A stretch of 64,000 nt of DNA. It comes from Arcuatula senhousia (taxonomy: Eukaryota; Mollusca; Bivalvia; Mytilida; Mytilidae). Where the stretch lies: contig OZ020317.1 of assembly GCA_963971305.1 (NCBI GenBank), positions 13,100,001-13,164,000 of the forward strand, written 5' to 3'. The notes below the pieces were generated by a model that worked only from the letters and a program-made list of their open reading frames with translations, ran no database searches and had not been told where the DNA came from. The translations under genes were made by a program, and so were the position numbers. This document shows positions 10,386 to 22,300 of this stretch, in pieces; positions within the stretch are counted from its first letter, which is position 1, and each line of letters starts with the position of its first letter.

Positions 10386-13300
10386 CTGAAAATATATCAT
10401 CAAGAATTGATTTAAAGTTGCAAAAAAAGGAAATACTGTAGGTGTAATAAAAACACCAAAAAGTCATATATATATATATGTAATTGAAATCAATATTTGT
10501 ACAAAATTATGTTAGGTGAATTTTGATAACTACCACCTATTTGAAAAAATACATGTCCCTTTATGCTATAAAGTAAAATGGATAAATGTAATGAAAATGT
10601 AAAGAAAATGAAATGATATCTGATTATTAATAAATAAAGGTAATAACAAAACTACCGAACTTGAATGATCAATCTCATAGTCCAGAGAAAATGACAAAAA
10701 CGAATCAGTCATACCGGAGAATTGGTGGATCGCAATGGTCCTGACTTGGTACAGGCATTTCAAACGAAATGGTGGGTTAAACCAGGTTTTATGGCGCCAA
10801 ACCTCCCTCTTCCATTGCAATCTTCAAGTCCATAATCTATATAGTTACATAGAATAGTGTGACACTGTAAAATTTGTTAAACCCATAATATATAGTTACG
10901 TAAAACTAGTCTGACACTGACAAATTTTCTTTGAGTTAGGTTAAATAAGTTGAAAATAAGGACATGTAGGATATGAAAATTATCATGAACAAAATACAGA
11001 AGCTTTTGGCTGGAACTTTGTTTTTTATTTGAGAGAAACACAAAACCAGAAGAATTGAAGATCGCAATGGTCCTGACTTGGTACAGGCACTTCCAAAGAA
11101 GTGGTGGGTTAAACCAGGTTTTATGGCGCCAAACCTCCCTCTTCCATTGCGATCTTAGGATCCGGTAATGACCATAGATCACAACATAGTTGTGAGACAC
11201 AATAGGGATATTGAGGTGATCATCTCAGTACAGCAGACCAGTCAAACACTAATTAAAACAATTAACTATCATATCTTTTAACTCAATTTTGAACTTTTCT
11301 ACCAGTGGCTGATAACGAAGAAAGAATTTTTTTTAAATAAAGTAAGAATAAAATGATAATAGTGAATACTGGTATGTGTGCAGTGTTGAAAAAAAAACTG
11401 CCCTACATAACATGAGAGTTTGTATGAATATTTGGAAACATTTTATCTAAAAAAAAATAATAATCAGTAGCTCAAGTTTCATATACTCATTCAAATAAAA
11501 TGTTTCTTAAATTTCAATTCTTTACAAGGATTACAGATTCAAGGACATTTGTTAAAACTTATTTCTTCTACTCTAAGAGGGAAGTAATTCATTTTATGAA
11601 TATGTTGATGAGAAAATATTCAATGAAATAATGGAAATTAAAGTGTAAAAATACATAATTATAAAATAATTTTTAGTTATATATATTACTGTGCTTTATG
11701 ACATATACAACATGCAACCATAACCCCAAGAAATGAAATATATTAGACCAAAACCTTCAGAAAAACTACATGTGTATCACAAATTATTCTCTTCAAATCA
11801 TCTTAATTTTTTCTACTTGACTTAGACCTTTGAAAAAAATCATTACAACCAAACATTTTCGTAACAATTTAGACACATCTAAATAATGCTACAAAAATCT
11901 GTATTAAATTTATATTTTCATTAAAGTAGCAAATAGGCACCAATGGGGCATTTGAGTGTCGTAAGTTCGAATGGAAAACGACAAAACCGGTAAACACAAA
12001 CAAGAACAGCACAAAAAACACAAAACACAATATTAACAACGCGAACTCAAGTCGTAACACGAGTGAACTCAGATGCTCTAAAAAGAGTAAGCAGTTTAAT
12101 TAAAATTAAAATATATAACAAAAATTTACTTCAATGAAAAAATTAACTTTTTAATCATGTTACATTTAATGGTAGAACTCAAGTTCAAGTGTACCAGGTT
12201 AAGGTCAATATTTTGAACATGAAAATGGTTTAAAAGCAATCCTATAGAAATGAAAAATTGGCTTCAAAATTTATTACGGAAAGGATATGAAATGAATATC
12301 TTGGTTAAATCTTTGAATTTAGTGTTTTTTGGCAGAAATATTGAAAACTTGATACTTGCTTTAAAACTTCCATAAACGTTTTTACTATTGTCATTTTTAA
12401 GCATTATAGCGATCAAGCGTGTCGGTTTTGTGTGATGACACTTCACTAAATCATTATTGTTTGAAGTGTTGTGTCGGATTTAAAATCGACACGTTTGATT
12501 TTTTTACATCAGTCGATTGATGATTCTCAGCTAGCTGTCAGTAACAGCGAGTGTTCTATAGAGAGTTCCTTTACCGTCTTTCTGTCTGTTCTTGTTTTTT
12601 GTCTTAGGTTCTCTCTAGTAGAATTGGACTTTGATCGATTTGATTTTTATTGTGTGTTTAGTTTTTGTGCTTTGTCTAGGAATATTGATAGGGGGAAGGT
12701 TGGGCCCAAAAAACTAGTTTAACCCCGCCACATATTACATGTGCCTGTCCTAAGCCAGGAATCTTTGACAAAGCTCTCGTTTGTACTTGTCTTTTTGATG
12801 TTTTCTGTTCCTTGTTTAAGAAGGGGGTCTATCTGTGACTATTTCAGGGCTGGATTTGAATTATATGCATCTTATTTAGACCATGGGCCAATTGCAGAAC
12901 CGCGAGCAGTGCCAAATGGCCTCGTTGAAGGCTGCTGGCGGTTGTCCATTGTGGTTTTTCTAAATTGCCGTTTAATTGTGGGCTGTGTCGCGTACACTTA
13001 TTCCACATCTTTTTATTTTCTATTTAATTTCTAAAAATAAAAATATGTAATAAAAATAAATTGCATGAAATACCACCCACGTCCTAGCAGCACATTTGAC
13101 ATCTTATAGATGTACATGTATCATATATACATGTATGATTTTGTACAATAAAAATTCTATTTCAATCCACCCTTGTTTAAATAATTTGTTACCGATTAGG
13201 AATATTTTGACGCGATATGACAATCAAACATACGCTATGAGCATTGAACTGCAATCAACATCAAATCATGAAGAAGATTTTTGGATTTAAATATGGGTTC

Positions 13301-16300
13301 AAATGATCAGTAGCTTACATATTTTTGTTGTAGTTCATTAATTTGACAAGTGATTCAAAAATAACATGAAAGCTATGACAAGCACTGCAATCAATGCAAT
13401 CAGCAAAAAAAAGATGTCAAACATGATATTTGTAATTTTATAATTTATGTAAATGAACTCTGAATTTCAAAAATAACATGAAAGTTTTGATACAAGCTTG
13501 GTATAAGCATTAAACTGAGTCAGCAAAAAAAGATGAATATGGTGTTTGTATTAAAAGTTCCTTCGTTCTTAACTTTTGATTTTGTATTTTATTGAGTTGA
13601 CTTGTGTATGAAAATTGGATTTCAAAAATATTTTAAGCTATGAGCATTGAACTGAAATCACCAAAAAAGATGAAAACATTTGATTATAATGAAATATTAA
13701 ATAATTTTTTAAGTTTGTATTTTGTAATTCATTAGTGGACCTATGTATGAACTTTGCTATTCAAAAATAGCATGAAAACTGTCACAAGTGTACAAGCCTT
13801 CAACTGCAAACAGTAAAAAAAAAGATGAACACAATTTTCTGTGATTTACAATTTTTATTTTGTATTTCACCCAATGAATGAACTTTGAATTTCAACAAGA
13901 GGCTCCCAAGAGCCTGAATCGCTCACCTGAACTACACAGATACATATATTTGTAGATATTATTGTGCTTAACCATATGTGATTTAAATTTATGAAATATC
14001 TTGGTTAGTTTTCAAGATATTGGGCAATAAGTGCAAATTTGGCAAACATTAGGAAAAAGAACAATAACTCCCACATCAGCAGACACATCTTTTCAGAAAT
14101 TTCAGGACAGGTAGATCTTAATATGCTGATCACTTTTGATTCCTGCACAATTTTGATATCTGAAACCAGTTTTGAGTTATTAGCAAAAAAATGAAATTTG
14201 CCCCTATGTTCTATTTTTAGCCATCTTGGCCATGTTTTTTTACGAATCAAAAATCTGAACGATAGAGTTGTAGCATATAAGCTATCAAACAGTGTGCCAT
14301 GTTAAGATGCAGTTGGTCTTACCGTTTCAGACAAGTCAGGGGAAAAGTAATGAACAATGGTAAATATTGACGCTTTAAGGGCCATAACTCCTAAAAGAAA
14401 TGGTTCTACAGCTTTGACCTAATTACATGAATTGTAGATCTTGATGTGCTTAATCATATGCAATTTGAATTTTTGAAATATCTTGTATAGTTTTCAAGAT
14501 ATACATGTATGGCTAAATAAGTGAAAAATTTTGAAAAAATCCAGAAAAAGGGCAATAACTCCAATGTCGTTTGTTGGATCTTCTTGAAAATTTCAGAGCA
14601 GGTAGATCTTGAGATGCTGATCACTTTTGTCTTCCATCAGAAATTTGATATCTATTACCGTTTTTGAGTTATTTGCAAAAAAATTTAATTTGACCCCTAT
14701 GTTCTATTTTAAGCAATGGAGGCCATATTTTTTGACGAATCAAAAATCCGAACAATAGAATTGTAGCATTAATGCTATTAAACAACTGTGCCAAGTTTGG
14801 TTGAAGTTGGATGTATGGTGTCAGACAAGTTAATCTTTGAAATTCAGGGTAAAAGTAATGAAAAATGGTAAATTTTGACGCTTTAAGGGCCATAACTCCT
14901 AAAAGAAATGGTTTTACAGCTTTGACCTAATTACATGAAATGTAGATCTTGATGTGCTTAATCATATGCAATTTGAATTTTTAAAATATCTTGTATAGTT
15001 TTCAAGATATAGGGCTAAATAAGTGCAAAATTTTGAAAAAATCCAGAAAAAAGGGCAATAACTCCTACATCGGTTGTTGGATCTTTTTGAAAATTTCTGG
15101 GCAGGTAGATCTTGAGGTGCTGATCACTTTTACCCATGCCAGAATTTTGATATCTGTTACTGTTTTTGAGTTATTTGCAAAAAACTGTAATTTGACCCCT
15201 ATGTTCTATTTTTAGCCATGGCGGCCATGTTTTTTTACGAATCAAAAATCCGAACGATAGTTTTGTACACATAATGCCACTAAACAACTATACCAAGTTT
15301 GGTTGCAATTGGACTAATGGTGTTGGACAAGTTAACGTTTGAAAAATTGTTTACAGACAACGACAGACGACGACGACGACGACGACGACGACGGACGCCA
15401 AGTGATGGTAAAAGCTCACATGGACCTTCGGTCCAGGTGAGCTAAAAATAACATGATTAACATAAGCTATGACAAAAGCTCTGGACATTGAACTGCAATC
15501 AGCACAAAATGATGAAACCATGTTAGTAATAAAATTGATGCTTGATAATAATTTAAAGTTTTCTATTTTGTAATTCATTTGCTTGATATCAATACCATGA
15601 AAGCTATGACACAAACATTTAACTATCAGCAAATTAGTTAGTTAGTTAGTTATTGCTTTACTCCCAAGCAGCACGATTTCGGCTATATCCGGGAGATGAA
15701 CATGAAAATGGTGAAACAATGAACATGAAATGATGATGAAGTGGAGGGAATAGGGACACAAGGCCAATCGGGTAGGAATGTTTTGACTGCCACTGGAAAA
15801 AGGAGTGATGGGTAGGGACGGGAAATTTTGCCTCCTGCATGGGGATCCTACGGGTCCTACTCTTACCGAGACCTGCAGCAGGGTTCTTTAACGTGCGAGG
15901 AACGTGACATTTTTCCCAACACGGTGCACCACTATGGATAGCGGTCAGGTTTTCCGCATTATCGCCTGACGACCCCGCATCTCTCGATGTCAGGGCTGCC
16001 CCATTCAATCACCTGGGGCACACATCCCAGTCGCTTTGTGGGCAAAGCGGCCTGACCCCGATGTCAGACTTCTGAGTGCTCTTTAGTGGACTTTTACCGA
16101 CAAGCTTAGCGCTGCTGCGGGTCTATTTGCCTCCCGGGCCCCGCACGCGACTATCAGCAAAAGAATAGGATAAACACGATATTTGTAATTAGATATTCTA
16201 TAATTTTAAATATATATTTCTATTTTTTCGTAATTTATTCAGTTGACACATGTATGAACTTTGAATTTTAGAAAATAACATTACAACTATAACATGAGCA

Positions 16301-19300
16301 TTGAACTGCAATCAGCACCCCAAAAAAAGAGAAAAAAAATTGAAAATGAAATATGATGTTTGTAATAAAATATTCTGAAGTTTACTATTTCCATTTTGTT
16401 TTTGGTTTAGTTGACACATGTATGAACTTTGAATTTAAAACAATAACAAGAAAAGCTTGTAAATTGATGTAATTAAAAAAATAGCGAGAAAAGCTCGTAA
16501 ATATGCCCGAAGGAAGCCAGCAAAGTTTATGTTCTCCACAATGAAGACATTAATCAACAGAGGACAATGAACTATTATTAAAGAAATTCTTAATATTTGA
16601 AGGAAAAAAAATCAATGCCAAATGGAATCTTTAGACAGGTAATTAGGGTGTTTTTTTTATGAAATTTGTAAGAGTATTCTATTTAAGTAAATTAAGCAAG
16701 GATTGTTGTAAATCAGCTGTATTATCCATGAAATGAATAAAAAACACTTCTAAATGTATATGAATATAAATGAACATTATATATATATATGCAGGACATG
16801 ATAACTGTTTTCTATGACAATTCTTATATCCATTTACATTTTCAAAGAATTTACATGAAATTTGAATATGTGAATCCTAATTTTTAAGTGATGGGAAAAA
16901 ATATGGATGGTCAGACAAAGCGAAAACTCTTATGTTTCTGAACCCTCCATTGAAGCCTTAACCCTCTTGTTGCCAGATTAAAATTTTGTATGATGTCGCC
17001 AATGCCACAATGTTGTGATGTTACAATAGTTGTACGCCAGAATCTTTGATCAAATGTGACGTCTATTATATTTTTGCTACGGTTACAATACATGAAAACA
17101 ACTTTTATATTTTGGTTGGTTTTGTTTATTAGTTATTATTCTGTCATAAAAGTCTGTATTTTGAATGGGTGTGTTACCGGTAAATTACAAGGAATGATTT
17201 AGTTGCATTTGATGTTTTGGTCCGATGGACATATATGTCCGTGTGGCAGCAATCAGTAGTGGACACATATGTCCTTTTGGCAGCGAGCCGGTAGTGGACA
17301 CATGTGTCCCTTTGGCAGCAAGAGGGTTAAAGATCTACAAATCATAACTTTTCTTGAAACCCCCAAATTTGGTGCAGCACCAACAAAATTATAGCTAATG
17401 TCACAAAAAAACATGACAAAAAAAAATCCAGTTTAGTAAAAATATATAAAATGCATATAAATACTTAATATATAATACTGTTTCAAACTATGATAGCTGT
17501 TAGTAAGTGTGGCTAAATATATATGTGTGTATATATGTGTGTATGTGCAACAAACATGATACATGTGGCAATGTGGGCAGGTGAGCATGTGAATCTACGA
17601 AGAGCTTAAAACGTGTGCATTCTACTGTATTTCAAATTTAAGGCATCGAAATTAATAGATGTTTTCCTTTGTCTCATATGCATTAAAGTGTGTTAATTTC
17701 ATGAAATTCTATCAAGAAGGTTTAAAAGTTAGAAAAAAACAAATTTAGAGACAGAATGACAAATAAACGTTCAAATTCTATTCTCCTCCAGCTTTCATAG
17801 GCAAGGAATAGAAACAATAATTTAGGCTGTTCAATACTTATTGAGCATTTTTAATTTCTGGCAACACTAAAACCAGCATTTAGATCAAATCAATTCAACT
17901 CCAAACCACACATTAGATAGATGAGAAAGACTCGAGAATTGTGAGCAGCATTATAAGAGCAGAGAGCAAAATTAAGGAGCTGGATATCAACAACTCACTG
18001 AGGCCTTGATAAAATCACAAAATATCATCTAAGGATTGCTACATGTACCAAGCAGTTCGGTGCCGGGTTAGCTTAAGGGGAATGAAATAACCTAATAATC
18101 TTTAAGGGGTAACTTGCCCTATGTACCCTGTTACTCAGCAGCTGTGTTACTTTTAAGAGATTAAAAAAAGCCATTTATCTTATATGGTTAAGAGTGCTTC
18201 TGGTTAAGCGTTTATGCTATGTGGCAGAAGGAATATCATTTCTTACATCAAACTATCAGACAGAATCTTGATAAAACACTTCAATTTTGTTTCTTTTTTT
18301 TTCATAGCAGATTGTAAGCAGAAACAAGCAACATTTATTAGAAGAAGTTTTATTTACATACATGTACCTAGGGGTTTATCATTTCAAAAGTAAAATGAAG
18401 AAATAACAGCATAAGAAGCTATTTTTGGTGTGTACTTATAAAACAAAGTTTTGAAAGCAATAGCAATGGTACATGTAGCAATCTTTATGAAATTTTCCAA
18501 GTTTATCTTAAACCTTGCTTCAAACCAGTTTTACCTTTTTCAAACCTGACAGAAGTCTGTGATTTGCGCATTGAGTGCTTTTTAAAAATTCCTGTTAAAC
18601 AAAATATTCATAACAGAATTAAGAACAAAATTAAGCAGTCTGAAAATGCAGCTGGGGATAAGGATCATTTCTTCCTTAAATGCCCAAAATGAACAATATC
18701 TCCTGTCAAATAAAATATTCATAACAAAATTGAGAACAAAATTTAGGCAAATGTAGCTGAAGATGATGAACAATTCTTCTTCAAATGTCCTTCATGACTT
18801 ATAAAAAATAAAACCAAACTTCTAGGATTGCTTGCCAAAATCCAAATTTTAAAGCAATTTTGAAAATTGAGCTTTGATTACCCTTATCCATTTGAGTCAA
18901 AATTTCTTTAATTTGCAGATCCAAACAGCCATGAATCTAGGGCTTTTGAGTTAGAAGTAAAGCATTTTGGGAATTTGTGTAAAAAAGAAGAATATTGTGA
19001 ATTTCTCCATTTACCATAATAAAACATGAACAAAAAACATAAATGTATTTTATACTTCATTCCACTAGGTGAAATAAGCTAAGCATAAGCAAAAGCTCAA
19101 GATACAGTGGTGAATCACTATATAGGTCTATGTTGGTGACCCTAGCAGGATTTTAAAACAAAAGTAGGCAATCAATACAAAAACACAACTTTTAGATCAA
19201 TTCTGATTTTTTTTTAAAAATTGCAAAAAAGAAAAAAAGTCAATTTCATGAAATTGTTTGACATTTAAAATTTAATAAAGGTTTTAAAATGCATGAAAAA

Positions 19301-22300
19301 CTAAAAGACATCTAAAACCAATGCTTATTTGTCAAGCTTTATTAAATATTTCAAAGTCTTTAATTTCTCCCAATGTCTGCCCACTTGAGTTTTAAATTTA
19401 AAGCATTGAGTCGAATATATTTCAACTCTATTAAAAATAATGATACATTTTGGAAAAAAACAAATTAACAATTTTGTGCTGCCTTAATCTCTCAACAGGT
19501 CGATTCCATCCCTAAACTGAATAAACAAATGGTTTAACAGATTAAAACAGCACCCAACTGTCATAACTGTAAATCTACATGTAATTTCTAATTCACTTTA
19601 AAGTAAATTCTAGGGGTTTTAATTTTCACCAAATATTCTTTTAGGTGATATGTTTAATAATGATTAAAGTTTGTTTTTGTCACAAAAAGGATGTCTCCCC
19701 CTGTTTCCCCCAAAAAGTTGTAAGTTCAAAAGCCATAACTTCCCCAATATTTTGAGGATCAAAATTTCCTGCTAATATGCACATTAACATATGGTGTCCT
19801 TCCTATATACCAAGTTTCATTGAATTCGGTTCAGTAGTTTCAGAGGAGTTGCGCTGACAAACTTGGTGACGGACAGACGGACAGGACAAAAACAATATGT
19901 CATCCCACAAAAGTGGAGGAAGACATATTAATTTAATCTTTATGAAAATTCAGGTAACAAAACATGTACTTTTTCTCCAAAATGACCACTCTTAATCCCA
20001 AAAGTGGCTATTTAAAGTAATTTTTTTTGGTGAAAATGAGAACCTCTAGATATTATTCTACTTTAAAGTTTAAAAACAACCCATGCTATATCCCTTGATG
20101 GTAGACAATGTTTGGGTCGTAGAAACAACTTACATCTAAAACCTAGAGAAAGATATCAACCAAAATTTACTTTTGTTTTAATAGAATAATTTTAATATAC
20201 AATATTAATTATATTTTACTTTAAGATTGGCCAGATCAATAAATTATCCATAAAATTTTCTGATAGCATAAAATGCCATTTTACTTTTTCTTTTTCATAG
20301 TGTAAATTCAATGTTCTATTTCTATTTACAATTTTGAGCATGGACAGGAACCGATACAATTTTCGTTAAAACTTTTACTTTTAGGAACGATCCATAATTT
20401 TACGTGTGTGGGGGGGGGGGGGGTCGGGAGGAACTTCTATTACATGTATGGTGAGTGTTGGATGTTTGAAAAGATTTTGTAAAGAAACAATGATAAAAAA
20501 ATAATTACAATTAGATGGGTGGTGGAGTAAAGAAAAAAGTGCCTCCCGACCCCCCACACATTTAATTCTGGAACAGCCCTTACTTATAAAAGTGATGAGG
20601 ATAATAAGTTTTGATGAAAGACTTATGAAAGCACAGAAAATAACAAATGCCATGGTTTTATCAAATTCTATTTCCTAATCAAAAAAGAACTAAATTGATT
20701 ATAAAATGTATATTATATACTATAATAACTATTCTAAAATATGATAAAAACGAGTCCAAATAATCCATAATTTTTTGTTTAAAAAGGGCAAATAAAATGT
20801 TCAAAGACATTCAAACACTTTAAATAAGTAACAAATATAAACTAAACCATTTGAATCAAATTTTTTTTAAAAGTTACATAAAAATATGTTTATTTCATTC
20901 TTAAATTTAAAGATTTTTAAAATTTGCATCACAAGAAAACAGTTTTAACTAAACTAGTCAAAACCATAAAATTTTTCTATTGTGGATTCAATTATTTTCA
21001 TGGGTATAAATTTTCATGGATTGCTGAAAATATGCTAGTTCATGGGTTTTTAATTTCATAAGTTCTGAAGTTTGCAATATGCAAAACAACATAAAATTTC
21101 CTTTTCGTGGGGTACCAAATTTTGTGGATCCACGAATTCCAACAATAAACTGTTAACACAGAGACATGTCTCGCCTGTCGCAACTGGACACAGTATAAAA
21201 TGAAGTAAAAATCCTCCTTAAACTGATCTAAACTGATGCTTAAGCAGCAGCATACCAAATATCAATGGTGAACCATAACTGCTTTATATAAAACACTCAT
21301 GACATAAGTAAAAAGTTAAAAAGTGTAAAATCTCAAAGTCAGTAGACTGTGACTGCAGGATCATACAGATAAAATACTTTTGAAATTGATCTGTACAAAT
21401 GCTGATGCAAGTGCATACCCAATATCAATGGTGAACCATAACTGCTTCATGTTAAACAGACTTAAGAAAAAAGGTTAACCCCGGCCAAATCAGTGTAAAA
21501 TTTCAAAGTCAGTAGACCGTGACTGCAGGAACATACAGGTAGAATCCTTTTGAAACTGATCTGTACTGATGCTGATGCAACTGCATACCAAATATCAATG
21601 GTGTAACATAACTGCTTCATGTTAAACAGACTTAAGAAAAAAGGTTAACCTCGGCCAAATCAGTGTAAAATTTCAAAGTCAGTAGACCGTGACTGCAGGA
21701 GCATACAGGTAGAATCCTTTTGAAACTGATCTGTACTGATGCTGATGCAACTGCATACCAAATATCAATGGTGTAACATAACTGCTTCATGTTAAACAGA
21801 CTTAAGAAAAAAGGTTAACCTCGGCCAAATCAGTGTAAAATTTCAAAGTCAGTAGACTGTGACTGCAGGAGCATACAGGTGAAATCCTTTTGAAACTGAT
21901 CTGTACTGATGCTGATGCAACTGCATACCAAATATCAATGGTGTAACATAACTGCTTCATGTTAAACAGACTTGAGAAAAAAGGTTAACCTCGGCCAAAT
22001 CAGTGTAAAATTTCAAAGTCAGTAGACCGTGACTGCAGGAGCATACAGGTGAAATCCTTTTGAAACTGATCTGTACTGATGCTGATGCAACTGCATACCA
22101 AATATCAATGGTGTAACATAACTGCTTCATGTTAAACAGACTTAAGAAAAAAGGTTAACCTCGGCCAAATCAGTGTAAAATTTCAAAGTCAGTAGACTGT
22201 GACTGCAGGAGCATACAGGTGAAATCCTTTTGAAACTGATCTGTACTGATGCTGATGCAACTGCATACCAAATATCAATGGTGTAACATAACTGCTTCAT

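Larger units (their letters stand above)
13190..16450. repeat. Degenerate ~140-bp satellite-like array, split by two insertions
   Basis: About eight loosely similar units, each with AGCATTGAACTGCAATCAGC, an A-rich AAAAAAGATGAA block, TTTGTAATT.. and TATGAACTTTGAATTTCAAA (near 13240, 13370, 13490, 13635, 13780, 15465, 15605, 16290). A family-A element (13895-15445) and a retroposon (15634-16149) sit inside it; without them it is about 1.2 kb. Confidence 0.6.

Noticed and set aside
15658..16008. 116-residue minus frame in GC-rich DNA
   Set aside because: Lies wholly inside the retroposon with the 12-bp duplication; no domain recognised.
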